A DNA stretch of 64,000 nucleotides from assembly GCF_002093745.1 (NCBI RefSeq), contig NZ_MTSB01000021.1, forward strand, positions 1 to 64,000, given 5' to 3'. Each line of letters starts with the position of its first letter. Position 1 is the stretch's first letter. The stretch is from Pseudomonas graminis. Lineage in GTDB: Bacteria; Pseudomonadota; Gammaproteobacteria; Pseudomonadales; Pseudomonadaceae. Positions 7,689 through 20,107 of this stretch are shown one piece after another. Made by a program: the position numbers and the translations under genes. The notes under the pieces were generated by a model that saw only the letters and a program-made list of their open reading frames with translations, was not told the DNA's origin and searched no databases.

Positions 7689-8621
7689 CTAAAAACTGTG
7701 GCCCACACGCAACGCCACGGTGTAACCCTCTGAGCGGTTGCGCGCGTCGAATTCCTTGTAGAGGTGAAACCACGCCGCAGGCATGCCGGGCGTGAAGTAG
7801 CTGATCGCAGGACCGGCGGCGACCACTCGGGCGCGGTTGCCGGTTTCCAGCCCTGGCGCATCGTCGTCGGAGAACTGCCGGTAATAGAACCCGCCCAATC
7901 CCAAGGTAAAAGGACCGACGTGCTGGCCCACGGCAAACTCATGGCGGTATTCGGTGCCGCTTCTGTAGTCAGTCGCAGGATTGCGGGTGTTGAAGTCAGT
8001 CTGAAAGCTGTTGGACACTTCGAAACCACTGTCAGTGATATAGGTCGCGTTGACGGTGGGAGAAAACGTCCAGTGATTCAGCCCCGGCGAAATCGGACGA
8101 TTCTTGTCGTAGTCGCCGGTAGGGGCCTGAATCTGCATTCGTGCGTTCACGAACAGGTTGGGGGAAAGGTCCCATTGCAGTATGAGCGGCGAGACTGAGA
8201 TATCGGCCATCCGGAACGGGTCCGCCTTCAGGTCCAGCGGGCCGCCCGGCGTCTGGACCCGGAACGAGGCGTCCATCTGAAAGAAAGGCACCGCCACGCC
8301 GTAGCCGTAGCGCGCACCCAGTATCTGGTAGTCGGTCATGCGGAAATAACCAACGCCGATGGACAGAACGTCCAGCGAAAAATTGTTGTCCAGCGAACGA
8401 CCGTGGCGGTCTTTCTGCACATTGGTCGAATAGAACGCCACGCGCATCCCCAGCGTCCCCACGGGCGTCGACGGAGGCATCATGCCGGCACCGAAATCGT
8501 AAACGCCGAAAGACGTAGTGGGTGCTCCGTTTTCAGTTGCCTGAACGGTGGCGCCAAGGCTCATCAAGCCGAGCGTCATTAAGGTGAAGCGTCTGATATT
8601 GGAATTATTGTTATGACTCAT
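7689..8621 (-). CDS. SphA/phenol-MetA-type outer-membrane protein
   Basis: 310 aa with an N-terminal export signal (FTLMTLGLMSLGATVQA). The mature part is rich in alternating beta-strand patterns and ends in Phe (ALRVGHSF), as outer-membrane barrels do. Features such as FGVYDFGAGMMPP, QAPTGDYD and the closing strands fit the MetA-pathway phenol-degradation/SphA family, thought to be channels or lipid-binding barrels. It lies between the amidase and the AraC gene on the same strand, so it may admit the substrate of the amidase. This link is inferred from position only. Confidence 0.78.
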   Translation of the reverse strand: MSHNNNSNIRRFTLMTLGLMSLGATVQATENGAPTTSFGVYDFGAGMMPPSTPVGTLGMRVAFYSTNVQKDRHGRSLDNNFSLDVLSIGVGYFRMTDYQILGARYGYGVAVPFFQMDASFRVQTPGGPLDLKADPFRMADISVSPLILQWDLSPNLFVNARMQIQAPTGDYDKNRPISPGLNHWTFSPTVNATYITDSGFEVSNSFQTDFNTRNPATDYRSGTEYRHEFAVGQHVGPFTLGLGGFYYRQFSDDDAPGLETGNRARVVAAGPAISYFTPGMPAAWFHLYKEFDARNRSEGYTVALRVGHSF

Positions 8622-8689
8622 CGCATGCCCCTGACCACGAAGGTGGTGGGGTCATGCTATTGAGTCATGCTTTCTGCCGTTATCCGTTT

Positions 8690-9682
8690 TCAGCAAAGAT
8701 GCGTGCGCTGTAGTGTCTGCGACGGTGTTTCCCCGAACAGTGTCCGGTAGTCACTGGAAAACCGGCTCAAATGCCAGAAACCCCAACGCGCGGCGACCGT
8801 CTGCACGCGTTCGATCCGGCTGCTTTCGCGCAACTCGCGCCTCGCGGCGTTGAGGCGCAATGTGCGCAGAAAAGCCACAGGGTTGATGCCCAGCGTTTCC
8901 TGAAAACAGTATTGAAGTTTGCGGCGACTGGTGCCGATGTGGTTGCACATGTCCAGGATCGACAGCGGTTCGTCCAGATGCGCCAAGGCATAATCACGGG
9001 CCCGATCCACCATTCTCTTGCGCGCTGTCGAATTGAGAAGCGGCGCCCGATCAGGCGCTACAAGTTCCAGCACCTGCAACATCACGGCATCACGAATACC
9101 ACGCCGAATCGAATCGTGTTCAAGCTTCTGCAGGCACGCCTGCTCACCATTCAACAGATTATCGAACAGCGCGGCGAACCTCGTTCTGACCGTCAAATCA
9201 GTCAAACGGTAACACTTGGGAAGATCGGTAATTTCGAAACGACTGCCTTGGCGTTCCAGCGCGTGAGCCAAGGGCCCCTCTTCAATCGCCACCCCCAAGG
9301 CATCCAGCTGCAACGGCGTGCTCAATTCCGGAAGGTTCTCGCCGTGCGCAACGATCAGGCTGGGTTCCTGAAGCGTATGCCCGGCACAGAAAGCCGGACC
9401 ATTGGCGCTCAAGGGCAATGCGAAAATAATTGCCCCCTTCCAGGCGACGCCACTCTTGATCAAGGCCTGATTAGAGCGGTCGCGGACCAGCTGCAGCCAG
9501 TCGGAGCGGAACTCCGTCAACTCGCCTTCGAAGCCGCCGGGCGTCAACTGATCGTAACGGACCTGCCATCCGCCAAGGTTGCGGCCGTGCTGGTCGATGT
9601 CACAGGTTTGGAAACGCTGCAGATGAGGCAGGGGTGTCGCGTCATTCGAGGCGGTTTTTATTGCTGCATTATTGTTATTCAT
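8690..9682 (-). CDS. AraC-family transcriptional regulator
   Basis: 330 aa. The last 100 residues carry the paired helix-turn-helix of AraC/XylS proteins: LSILDMCNHIGTSRRKLQYCF, then the linker ETLGINPVAFLRTLRLNAAR and the second HTH ending HLSRFSSDYRTLFGETPS. The N-terminal 220 residues form a cupin-like sensor region without a recognisable ligand motif. It lies 68 bases upstream of the SphA-like gene on the same strand and probably controls it and the amidase. The start is the first ATG at 9682. Confidence 0.9.
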   Translation of the reverse strand: MNNNNAAIKTASNDATPLPHLQRFQTCDIDQHGRNLGGWQVRYDQLTPGGFEGELTEFRSDWLQLVRDRSNQALIKSGVAWKGAIIFALPLSANGPAFCAGHTLQEPSLIVAHGENLPELSTPLQLDALGVAIEEGPLAHALERQGSRFEITDLPKCYRLTDLTVRTRFAALFDNLLNGEQACLQKLEHDSIRRGIRDAVMLQVLELVAPDRAPLLNSTARKRMVDRARDYALAHLDEPLSILDMCNHIGTSRRKLQYCFQETLGINPVAFLRTLRLNAARRELRESSRIERVQTVAARWGFWHLSRFSSDYRTLFGETPSQTLQRTHLC

Positions 9683-9833
9683 CGGCCTTGCCCTTAATGC
9701 GTTTCAAGGTCACAAGGCCAAGTGGACGCAAGTTTCATTCCGGCAGAACGGCACTTGGGCGATTTGTGCCGAAAACGGCTAGTGCCTACTATGAAAGGAC
9801 CCTACGGGTGGTGTTTAACCCGCCGACATTAAC

Positions 9834-10268
9834 TCAGACATTCCCACTGCCTCGCCGCACCATCGAATACCGATCAATATCCTCCCGCAACACCCAGCCT
9901 TGCCCCGACCAATAGCGCCCGGCCGCCTCATTCTCCTTCATCACATCCAGATGACACTTATAAATCCCGATTCCCTCCAGGCACTCAAGACACCGCTCGA
10001 CCAGCGTCCGCGCTATTCCCTGTCGCCGATACTCGGGCAGGACGATCAAGTGCTGCAGATAACCCCGGCGACCGTCGTGCCCGCACATGACGCAGCCGCA
10101 CACAACGCCGTCCGCTTCAGCCACAAAGCTCATATCGGGGTTGCGCGCCAGATAGCGTGCGGTCGACTCCCGAGAGTCAGCGTCGCGGATTGAGATACCC
10201 GGTGTGTGGCGCATGAGTTCGATGACGGCGTCGTAGTCGTTCATTGTCATGGTGCGGAGGGTGATCAT
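9834..10268 (-). CDS. GNAT-family N-acetyltransferase
   Basis: 144 aa from ATG 10268 (MITLRTMTMNDYDAV), a normal length for a single GNAT domain. The acetyl-CoA loop is visible as YLQHLIVLPEYRRQGIARTLV and is followed by the typical NEAAGRYWSGQGW segment. The frame is open to 10370, but the added residues contain a CCC run and no GNAT features, so I reject the longer start. Enzymes of this type acetylate amines or protein N-termini; the substrate is unknown. Confidence 0.85.
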   Translation of the reverse strand: MITLRTMTMNDYDAVIELMRHTPGISIRDADSRESTARYLARNPDMSFVAEADGVVCGCVMCGHDGRRGYLQHLIVLPEYRRQGIARTLVERCLECLEGIGIYKCHLDVMKENEAAGRYWSGQGWVLREDIDRYSMVRRGSGNV

Positions 10269-10480
10269 TGATATATCCAGTCTGCGGTCCGAACAGCAGC
10301 ACAGGCTAGCAGAATGACTGGGCATTTCGATGACAGCGCCACCCAGATTCGCCAGCACAGCCCCCACCAAATATCCCTATCACCTACCAACGTTCTTTCT
10401 ATTAGAAATATCCGCCAAGAAGGCTAATCTAGAAAGCGTCGGCGGAGGCCGCACGGTTTTACCCTGATGAGGAGATAAGA

Positions 10481-10531
10481 ATGAGCTCAGGTTTACTGCG
10501 CACGTTGTGGGCTCGCATCGCGGCAATCTGA
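10481..10531 (+). CDS. candidate leader micro-ORF upstream of katG (16 aa)
   Basis: ATG 10481 is preceded by a strong GAGGAGATAAGA site and encodes MSSGLLRTLWARIAAI before TGA at 10529-10531. It is 145 bases upstream of katG on the same strand. The ribosome binding site is better than that of katG itself. It could be a leader peptide tuning katG or a free small protein; it is too short to judge by composition. Outside it I see no gene in 10269-10675. Confidence 0.4.
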   Translation: MSSGLLRTLWARIAAI

Positions 10532-10591
10532 CTGTCGCCACGCGGCGTATCTGTAGCGTCGGCCTGATCGTTGTTCGAACGGCCGACATGA

Positions 10592-12946
<2,355 letters not shown>

Positions 12947-12977
12947 TGCCTTAGCCGTGTGCTGAGTACAAAAAATA

Positions 12978-13004
12978 ACGCCTCCCTTGTGGAGGCGTTT
13001 TTTT
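12978..13004 (+). terminator. katG terminator
   Basis: The stem ACGCCTCC/GGAGGCGT (12978-12985 and 12991-12998) has a 5-base loop and is followed by seven T, 32 bases after the katG stop. Confidence 0.92.
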
Positions 13005-13136
13005 GCGGCGTGTGGATCGTGCGCGGTCAGCACGGATGTATCGATATTGAATGCATACACATCGTGTTTCGGGTCATCGAGCGAAGGCTCGGTTCGCTCC
13101 GGCGTCTCAAAACCTGCGCAATAACCGCACATTAAT

Positions 13137-13187
13137 GGGACGCAGAGCGTCCAGAACTGCATTCCCACGCTGGAGCGTGAGGAACGA
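13137..13187 (+). repeat. P. syringae-type palindromic intergenic repeat
   Basis: The element has two linked dyads: GGACGCAGAGCGTCC, then CCACGCTGGAGCGTGAGG. It reads as part of a short false ORF (SFLTLQRGNAVLDAL on the minus strand) of the kind catalogued as DUF1534. A related copy in reverse orientation is at 54203-54250 and a degraded one near 29605. Confidence 0.75.
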
Positions 13188-13204
13188 GAGGTGCCGAGAG
13201 AAAC

Positions 13205-14383
13205 TCACACCCGCGCCCCGAACCTGCGCAACACCGCCACTCCCAACAGGGCCGACAACACCGACCCGATCAGCACGCCCACCTTGACCTCGTCCACCAG
13301 TTCCGGCGCGCCCGGGAAGGCCAGTGCGCCAATGAACAGGCTCATGGTGAAGCCGATACCGCACAGTGCCGCGACGCCGTAAAGCTGGCCCCAGTTGCTG
13401 CCGTCAGGCAAGCGGGCCAGACCGGTGCGGATGGCCATTGCCGCCATCGCGAAAATGCCGACCTGTTTGCCAACCAGCAATCCCAGCGCGACGCCGAGCG
13501 GGACCGGGTCTACCAGTGTGTCAACGGTGATGCCTGACAGCGACACGCCCGCATTGGCGAATCCGAAGATCGGTACAACCGCAAAGGCGACCCACGGGTG
13601 CAGTTTTTCTTCGAGGTGCAGCAGCGGCGAGCTGGCTTCTTCATCGGGTTTGCCCAGCGGGATGCACAGCGCCAGCGCCACGCCAGCGAGGGTGGCGTGG
13701 ATGCCGGACTGAAGCATGAAGAACCACAGCAACGCGCCGACCATAAGGTACGGCAACAGCTTTTTCACGCCCAGTCGATTCAGTGCAGCCAGCACAGCGA
13801 TGCTGGCAAAGGCCACCAGCAACATGGGGATCGAGAGATCGCTGGTGTAGAACAGCGCAATGATCAACACAGCGCCGAGGTCGTCGAGAATCGCCAGTGC
13901 AGACAGGAAAATCTTGAGGGACAACGGCACGCGCTTGCCCAGTAATGACAACACGCCCAGCGCGAAGGCGATGTCGGTCGCCGCCGGAATGGCCCAGCCT
14001 CCAATGGTGTCCGGCTGCCCCCAGTTGAATGCCACGTAAATCAAGGCGGGAACCACCATGCCGCCCAGTGCTGCGAAGCCTGGCAATGCCCTCTGGCTCC
14101 ACGAAGAAAGCTGGCCTGCAAGGACTTCACGCTTGATTTCCAGCCCGACCAGCATGAAGAAGATCGCCATCAGGCCGTCGTTGATCCAGTGCTCCACCGA
14201 CAGCCCGGCGAATACGGTGTGCAGCGCGGCAAAGTAGCCGTCGGCCAGCGGCGAGTTGGCCACGATCAGAGCCGCCAGCGCTGCGGCCATCAGTACCAGC
14301 CCGCCAGCAGATTCAGCGGCGAAGAACCGCGTGAGGAACGCCAGTGCGTTCGGGGATTGGGGGTGAGGGGTGGGGTTGTGCAT
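13205..14383 (-). CDS. nhaA: Na+/H+ antiporter NhaA
   Basis: 392 aa with about 12 hydrophobic segments, the usual NhaA length. Family signatures are clear: [24 protein letters not shown], the paired ion-binding aspartates in ATDIAFALG and [17 protein letters not shown], and the C-terminal [13 protein letters not shown]. It exports Na+ (or Li+) in exchange for protons across the inner membrane, supporting salt and alkaline-pH tolerance. It is monocistronic here and faces the katG terminator and repeat. Confidence 0.97.
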   Translation of the reverse strand: MHNPTPHPQSPNALAFLTRFFAAESAGGLVLMAAALAALIVANSPLADGYFAALHTVFAGLSVEHWINDGLMAIFFMLVGLEIKREVLAGQLSSWSQRALPGFAALGGMVVPALIYVAFNWGQPDTIGGWAIPAATDIAFALGVLSLLGKRVPLSLKIFLSALAILDDLGAVLIIALFYTSDLSIPMLLVAFASIAVLAALNRLGVKKLLPYLMVGALLWFFMLQSGIHATLAGVALALCIPLGKPDEEASSPLLHLEEKLHPWVAFAVVPIFGFANAGVSLSGITVDTLVDPVPLGVALGLLVGKQVGIFAMAAMAIRTGLARLPDGSNWGQLYGVAALCGIGFTMSLFIGALAFPGAPELVDEVKVGVLIGSVLSALLGVAVLRRFGARV

Positions 14384-14540
14384 GAAGGCTCCGCGGGGGT
14401 GCAGCGTAAAAAGGCGGCGATTTTACCACCCGCTGCCCCCGTCAAAGCCCCGGTAAACCTGAGGATACAAATTAACGTACGTGGCGCTTATCTCGTGAGA
14501 AACAGGGGCGCCAGCCGTACGGCAAAGCGCCCTGCCCGAC

Positions 14541-16055
14541 TCACTTCTTGACGGTTTCCTCAAGCGTGAACCGGCCCAGCGGGTTCTGCCCGAAATGCTC
14601 GATATTCTTGCGCGAGACACTGATGTAAGGGCTGTAATACAGGTCGATCCAGTTGACGTCGGCTTTGGCCATTTTCTGCAGATCGATGTACATCTGTTCG
14701 CGCTTTTTGGGGTCCATCTCAACCCGTGCGGCGGCGACCAGTTCCTTCACCTTGTCGTTCTTGTAACGGGTCATGTAGTTCATGTTGGTGTCGTGGCCGA
14801 GCACAAACGTGGTCTTCTGGTCAGGGTCGAGAATGTCGTTGGTCCAGTACATCACGGAGATGTCGTAGTCACCGGCAATCAGCATGTCCCAGCTCTGGCT
14901 CGGGTCGACTTTTTGCAGCGTAGTGGTCACCCCGACCTTGGCCAGTTGCTGTTGCAGCATGACGGCGATCTGCTCGTCGACTTCGTTGCCAGCGTTGACC
15001 ACGTAATTGAGCTTCAGGTCCGACGCACCGGCGTCAGCCAGCATCTTTTTGGCTTTGACCGGGTCATACGGGCGTTGCAGGTTGTCAGCGTAGTGATACA
15101 GCGCGCCCTTGGGAATGTACGAGTTGGCCACGGTGCCCTGCCCGAACGTCGCAGCATCGACCAGGGATTTCTTGTCGATGGCCATGTCCAGCGCCTGACG
15201 CACTTCCGGTTTGGCCAGCGCACCGTGCTCGTGGTTGATCAGCAAATGATCTTCACGGGTGGACGGGTCCAGATGCACCACCAGATCGGGGTTCTTCTTC
15301 AGGTTTTCGATCCGCGAGAACGGCACCAGAATCGCAGCGTCCAGTTCGCCCTTCTGGACCATCAGCACACGCGTGTTGTCGTCCGGCACCGAGATCCACT
15401 CGACGCCATCCAGGCTGACGCTCGGCGCCTCCCAGAAGTTGGGGTTCTTGGCCAGAATCACGCGGTCACCGCGCCGCCATTCTTTCACCGTGAAAGCACC
15501 AGAACCGACAGGCTGCTCGGCATAGGCTTCTTCACCCAGGCTTTTCATGGCTTTCTCGGAAAGAATCGAAACGTTAGGCAACGCCAATTGCGAGAGGAAT
15601 GAAGCCGAAGGATGCTTCAGCGTGATGACCAGCGTATGCGGATCGGTCGCGACGACGTTGTCGATGATCTTGTAGGAATCGCTCCACAGCGAGCCTTTAT
15701 CGTCGCGGATCCGCAGCAGGCTGAAGACGGCGTCACTGGCGGTCAGCTCTGAACCGTCAGAGAACTTTGCCTCCCGCATCTTGAGCGTATAGGTCAGACC
15801 GTCAGGCGAGATCGACCAGCTTTCTGCCAGCCCGGGCACCAGCTTTGTGCCTTTGTCGTCAACCCGGATCAGCACGTCGTAGACGTTGGAAAACACCCAG
15901 TTGTCGATGTTTTGCGCGCTCTTGATCGGGTCGAACGTGGTCCCGTCCTCGCGACGGCCGATGGTCAGTACGCCTGCCGCTTCCGCCACGCCCGCTGCCA
16001 GGGAACAGGCCGCCAGCATGGCGACGGTCAGCATTTTCATTGGTCGAGCTTTCAT
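14541..16055 (-). CDS. peptide-type ABC transporter substrate-binding protein (SBP family 5)
   Basis: 504 aa from ATG 16055, which has AAGGAG at the right 9-base distance; ATG 16061 is too close to it. The signal peptide is KMLTVAMLAACSLAAGVAEA, so it is exported to the periplasm. The mature sequence fits Dpp/Opp-type binding proteins: TFDPIKSAQNIDNWVFSN, LAESWSISPDGLTYTLKMRE, PVGSGAFTVKEW, ALDMAIDKKSLV. It is the last gene of a five-gene importer operon with two permeases and two ATPases, all on the minus strand. Its position next to a LuxR solo and a proline iminopeptidase suggests uptake of a plant-derived, peptide-like signal. Confidence 0.92.
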   Translation of the reverse strand: MKARPMKMLTVAMLAACSLAAGVAEAAGVLTIGRREDGTTFDPIKSAQNIDNWVFSNVYDVLIRVDDKGTKLVPGLAESWSISPDGLTYTLKMREAKFSDGSELTASDAVFSLLRIRDDKGSLWSDSYKIIDNVVATDPHTLVITLKHPSASFLSQLALPNVSILSEKAMKSLGEEAYAEQPVGSGAFTVKEWRRGDRVILAKNPNFWEAPSVSLDGVEWISVPDDNTRVLMVQKGELDAAILVPFSRIENLKKNPDLVVHLDPSTREDHLLINHEHGALAKPEVRQALDMAIDKKSLVDAATFGQGTVANSYIPKGALYHYADNLQRPYDPVKAKKMLADAGASDLKLNYVVNAGNEVDEQIAVMLQQQLAKVGVTTTLQKVDPSQSWDMLIAGDYDISVMYWTNDILDPDQKTTFVLGHDTNMNYMTRYKNDKVKELVAAARVEMDPKKREQMYIDLQKMAKADVNWIDLYYSPYISVSRKNIEHFGQNPLGRFTLEETVKK

Positions 16056-16104
16056 ACACATGAACTCCTTGCCGGTGTCGAAAAAATGAGGGTGTCCGTC
16101 ACAA

Positions 16105-17085
16105 TCAGAAAACAGGTGCATCCAGTACGCAGTCGTAGCGTTGCTCACCGGCATGCCGGGTGGGCGGTGCGTGGCTGGCGCAGGTCGGCCGGGCAAACCG
16201 GCAGCGCGGATGAAAAGCGCAGCCATCGGGCAAATGCAGCGGGCTTGGCGGCTCTCCCGGCAGAGGTTCCGCAGGCAGCGGACGATCCGGGTCGATTTCG
16301 GGAATCGCCTGGATCAGCGCAGCGGTGTACGGATGGCGCGGTTTTAGAAAAACGTCCTCAACCGGCCCCTCTTCGACGATCCGGCCCAGATACATCACCG
16401 CCACCCGGTCGCACAGCCGCCGCACGATGGCCAGGTCGTGAGCAATGAACAGAATCGACAGGTTCATGCGCTGGCGCAGTTCCAGCAGCAGGTTGATGAT
16501 CTGCCCCTGAATCGACACGTCCAGCGCCGCCACGCATTCGTCGGCGATGATCAGACGCGGTTCGATGGCCAGCGCACGGGCGATGCCGACACGCTGACAC
16601 TGGCCGCCACTCAACGCGCCGGGTTTACGGTTGGCAAATTCGGGGCGCAGGCCAACCATGTCCAGAAGCTCGATGACCCGGGCCGGAATCTCAGAGGACG
16701 CCACCTTGCGTTGTACGCTCAACACCTCGGCCAGCGTGGCACCGACGGTCATGCGCGGGTTGAGCGACGAAGACGGGTCCTGAAAGACCATCGCCGTTTC
16801 GCTGCGCAGGCGTTGCAGGTTGATGCCGCTGCCTTGAGCCACATCGACATCATCGAAAACGATCTGCCCTGAGGTAATGTCATTCAGCCGCAGGATGGCG
16901 CGACCCAGGGTGCTTTTGCCGCTGCCGGACTCACCGACCAGCCCCAGTGTTTCGCCCGCAGCAATGCGCAGTGACACGCCATTGACGGCATGTACCCAGC
17001 GCTTGTTCAGCCCCAGAAAACCTGATCCGGGGGCCGGAAAACGCACGACCAGATCGTTGACGCTCAACAGCGTGGGGCCGCTCAT
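16105..17085 (-). CDS. peptide ABC transporter ATP-binding protein (DppF/OppF type)
   Basis: 326 aa from ATG 17085, which overlaps the preceding stop as ATGA. Walker A is GESGSGKST, the signature LSGGQCQRVGIARAL and Walker B LIIADECVAALDVS. The C-terminal Cys-rich oligopeptide-transporter extension (GCAFHPRCRFARPTC) is present and may bind an iron-sulfur cluster as in related ATPases. The longer frame to 17208 adds residues overlapping the neighbouring gene and is rejected. It works with the paired ATPase at 17082-18095. Confidence 0.94.
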   Translation of the reverse strand: MSGPTLLSVNDLVVRFPAPGSGFLGLNKRWVHAVNGVSLRIAAGETLGLVGESGSGKSTLGRAILRLNDITSGQIVFDDVDVAQGSGINLQRLRSETAMVFQDPSSSLNPRMTVGATLAEVLSVQRKVASSEIPARVIELLDMVGLRPEFANRKPGALSGGQCQRVGIARALAIEPRLIIADECVAALDVSIQGQIINLLLELRQRMNLSILFIAHDLAIVRRLCDRVAVMYLGRIVEEGPVEDVFLKPRHPYTAALIQAIPEIDPDRPLPAEPLPGEPPSPLHLPDGCAFHPRCRFARPTCASHAPPTRHAGEQRYDCVLDAPVF

Positions 17086-18095
17086 GAAACGGCCTCTTGA
17101 TAACCCGTCAGCGGATTCAGCGGATAATGGCAAGCCGCGGCCTGCGCAGGCCCCATCGGGCGCATCTCGGGTAATGTTTCGGCGCAGCCTTGTCCGGCGT
17201 GAGCGCAACGGGCGTGAAAACGGCAGCCTTCGGGCAAGGCATCAAGCAGTGGCGGTTGGCCGGGAATGGTGCGCAACAAACCGCCTCCTGCGCTGCTCGC
17301 GGGCTGGCACTCGATCAGCCCGTGTGTATAAGGATGACGTGCGCGAGCCAGCACATCGCGCTTGCTGCCATGCTCGCACAGCCGGCCAGCGTACATCACC
17401 GCGATGGAATCGCAGGTTTGCGCCACCACGCCAAGGTCGTGGGTAATCATGATCAGCGACAGCCCGTGACGATCCCGCAGGTCCAGCAGCAGACGCAGAA
17501 TCTGCGCCTGCACTGTCACATCCAGCGCCGTGGTCGGTTCGTCGGCGATCAACACCTGCGGGCCGCAGCCCAAGGCGACGGCGATCATGGCGCGCTGCCG
17601 CATGCCGCCGGAAAACTCATGAGGAAAGTTATCCACACGCGACGCGGGATCGGGAATACCCACCTGACGCAGCAGATCAATCGCCTGCGCCCGCGCTTCG
17701 CGCTTCGATGAGCCCTGATGCAAGCGAAAGCCCTCGGCGATCTGCTCGCCGATACGCATCAACGGGTCCAGATGACTGCTGGGGTTCTGGAAAATCATGC
17801 CGATCCGGCGCCCGCGCATGGCGCGCATTCCCGCAGCATCCAGCTTCAGCAGATCGACATCATTGAGCAACACCGAGCCGCCGCGCACCTCCAGGTCCGG
17901 CGACGGCATCAACTGCATCAATGCCCGGCATGCCATCGTCTTGCCCGAGCCGCTTTCACCGACCAGCCCGAGAATCTCGCCCTGTTGCAGATCGAACGAC
18001 AACCGGTCGACCAGCGCCACTTCATCGCCGCGATGGCTCGCCAGATGGGTCGCCACCACGCTCATTTCGCGGACTTGCAGCACTGGCACACTCAT
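17082..18095 (-). CDS. peptide ABC transporter ATP-binding protein (DppD/OppD type)
   Basis: 337 aa. Walker A is [13 protein letters not shown], the signature [15 protein letters not shown] and Walker [14 protein letters not shown]. The C-terminal extension [15 protein letters not shown] carries the Cys cluster typical of the family. It overlaps both neighbours by 4 bases, so the operon is tightly coupled. It forms the heterodimeric motor with the next ATPase. Confidence 0.94.
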   Translation of the reverse strand: MSVPVLQVREMSVVATHLASHRGDEVALVDRLSFDLQQGEILGLVGESGSGKTMACRALMQLMPSPDLEVRGGSVLLNDVDLLKLDAAGMRAMRGRRIGMIFQNPSSHLDPLMRIGEQIAEGFRLHQGSSKREARAQAIDLLRQVGIPDPASRVDNFPHEFSGGMRQRAMIAVALGCGPQVLIADEPTTALDVTVQAQILRLLLDLRDRHGLSLIMITHDLGVVAQTCDSIAVMYAGRLCEHGSKRDVLARARHPYTHGLIECQPASSAGGGLLRTIPGQPPLLDALPEGCRFHARCAHAGQGCAETLPEMRPMGPAQAAACHYPLNPLTGYQEAVS

Positions 18096-18955
18096 CGACG
18101 CTCTCCCAGCACTTGCGCCACGCCGTCAGCCAACAGGCTGAAACCCATCGCCAGCGTCACGATGGCAAGGCCCGGAAAGGTGCAGATCCACCACGCCGAG
18201 GTGAGAAAGGCCTGGCCTTCGGCAATCATGGTGCCCCACTCCGCCAGAGGCGGTTGCACGCCCAGGCCCAGGTAACTGACCGCGGCGCCACTGAGCAGCA
18301 CCAACACCGCATCGGACATGGAAAACACAATCGAGCCGAACATCGCGTTGGGCAGCAGATGACGAAACAGAATACGCAGATGACCGAAGCCCAGGCTCCT
18401 GGCCGCCAGTGCGAAGTCACTTTCCTTGAGGACCAGAATCTGTGAGCGAATCAAACGCGCATATGACACCCATCCCACCAGCGCCATCGCGATGTAAAAG
18501 CTGCTCAGACCCGGCCCCAGAATCGCGATGATCGCCAGCATCAGCACCAGAAACGGAAACGCCAGCACGATGTCGATGACCCGCATGCACAGGTTGTCGA
18601 ACCGACCGCCGATGTAGCCTGACAACGCGCCGACAAAGGTGCCGATCATAAACGGGAAAATCACCCCGATGACGCATATCTGCAAGTCGATGCGCGCGGC
18701 CCAGATGACTCTGGACAAAATGTCCCGGCCAAAATTGTCCGTACCAAAAGGGTGTGCGGGGTGCGGCGCCAGCATGCGCATGTCGGTGTTCTGGTAAATC
18801 GGGTCATACGGCGCCAGCCACGGTGCAAACAGGGCCAGCAGCAACCACAGCCCCAGCAATGAAGCACCCAGCAGCATCGCCAGCCGACCATTGCGCAAAC
18901 GCAGACGCAGTCGCGAACGCCATTGAGGGCGCAGGTGAGCCTGCGCGACGGTCAT
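18092..18955 (-). CDS. peptide ABC transporter permease (DppC type)
   Basis: 287 aa with six hydrophobic segments, the first near residues 28-48. HPFGTDNFGRDILSRVIWAAR is the classic DppC N-terminal signature; the ATPase-contact loop with its EAA-type motif is SYARLIRSQILVLKESDFALAARSLG. It pairs with the DppB-type permease, whose gene overlaps it by 4 bases. Confidence 0.94.
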   Translation of the reverse strand: MTVAQAHLRPQWRSRLRLRLRNGRLAMLLGASLLGLWLLLALFAPWLAPYDPIYQNTDMRMLAPHPAHPFGTDNFGRDILSRVIWAARIDLQICVIGVIFPFMIGTFVGALSGYIGGRFDNLCMRVIDIVLAFPFLVLMLAIIAILGPGLSSFYIAMALVGWVSYARLIRSQILVLKESDFALAARSLGFGHLRILFRHLLPNAMFGSIVFSMSDAVLVLLSGAAVSYLGLGVQPPLAEWGTMIAEGQAFLTSAWWICTFPGLAIVTLAMGFSLLADGVAQVLGERR

Positions 18956-19899
18956 TTGATATTCACCCGTGGATCAACCGCAACGGTGGCCACATCCGCG
19001 AGGAAGTTCACGATCACTGTGGCACAGGCCAACACCATAGCCACGCCCTGCACCACCATGTAATCGCGGCTGAAAATGCCCCGCACCAGCAACTGACCGA
19101 TACCGGGAATGGCGAACAGGCTTTCGATCACGACGGTGCCGCTGATCAGCCAGCCGATGTTCACGGCCAGCAGGTTGATCGAAGGCACCAGCGAGTTGGG
19201 CAGCACGTGGCGACGAAACAAGGCACCTTCACTGACACCTCGCGCTCGCGCGGCGGTGACGTGATCGGCCTGCAACTCCATGAGCATGCTGGCCCGCAGG
19301 TTGCGAATCAGCACCGCGGACAGAGCCAGCGCAATGGTCAGGCACGGCAGCACCAGATGATGCAGCTTGTCCAGCCAGTCGCTGCCGTAGCCCGACACCG
19401 GAAACCAGCCGAGCCGCACACTGAACAGCAGAATCAGCATGATGCCCAGCCAGAACGCCGGCATGCCCAGCCCCGTGGTGGTGAAGACCCGGATCAGGTT
19501 ATCGCTCCAGCGGCCCTTGTTGCGCGCGGCGACCGTGGCCAGAGGCACGGCGATCAGCAGGGCCAGCAGAACGCTGCCCAGGACCAGAAACAACGTGGGT
19601 TCGATTCGCGTACCGATCAGTTTGAGCACGTCGATCTTGTACAGCAGCGATTTACCCATGTCTCCCTGAAACAGGTTTTTCATGAAGTACAGGTACTGCG
19701 ACCACAAGGGTTCATCCAGCCCATACTGGGCGCGAATATTCGCCAGCGCCTGCGGTGTGGAACGGGAACCGAGCAGGATCCGCGCCGGGTCACCGGGAAT
19801 TGAACGTACCAGAATGAAGGTCACCAGACTGATGCCGAACAGCACCGGCAACAGCTGCAACGGACGCTGGAGGATGAAGCGATAACGACCCAGATTCAT
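18952..19899 (-). CDS. peptide ABC transporter permease (DppB type)
   Basis: 315 aa and the first gene of the importer operon. It begins RFILQRPLQLLPVLFGISLVTF with the usual SIPGDPARILLG following. The EAA loop is LRASMLMELQADHVTAARARG, and it ends in DPRVNIK as DppB proteins do. The start lies 330 bases from the divergent LuxR solo start; the interval contains the lux-box-like dyad at 20108-20127. I see no further gene in 19900-20228. Confidence 0.94.
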   Translation of the reverse strand: MNLGRYRFILQRPLQLLPVLFGISLVTFILVRSIPGDPARILLGSRSTPQALANIRAQYGLDEPLWSQYLYFMKNLFQGDMGKSLLYKIDVLKLIGTRIEPTLFLVLGSVLLALLIAVPLATVAARNKGRWSDNLIRVFTTTGLGMPAFWLGIMLILLFSVRLGWFPVSGYGSDWLDKLHHLVLPCLTIALALSAVLIRNLRASMLMELQADHVTAARARGVSEGALFRRHVLPNSLVPSINLLAVNIGWLISGTVVIESLFAIPGIGQLLVRGIFSRDYMVVQGVAMVLACATVIVNFLADVATVAVDPRVNIK

Positions 19900-20107
19900 C
19901 AGACGCCCCGATGCTGTGACAGAAAATTCAGCAGGACCGGAAAGTGAGCCGCTACTTCGTCAAGGAAAAAAGCCAAGGCGAAGTTGTAGTTGAACATCGG
20001 CCTGCCGTCGAGTCCGGTTTCAGCACGCTCATCCCGCTCACTCCCCATCGTGTTCCCCTGCGACGCCACTCATGGCATCCACCCTATCGCGCAAAACGCA
20101 GGCAGAC

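Noticed and set aside
10365..10405. Possible OxyR site upstream of katG (two CTAT tetramers 22 bases apart)
   Set aside because: The two intervening ATAG-type elements of the OxyR pattern do not match; spacing alone is not enough.
13107..13364. 85-codon minus ORF ending in LTLQRGNAVLDALRPINV
   Set aside because: This is the palindromic repeat read as protein (DUF1534 type), joined to an antisense frame of nhaA.
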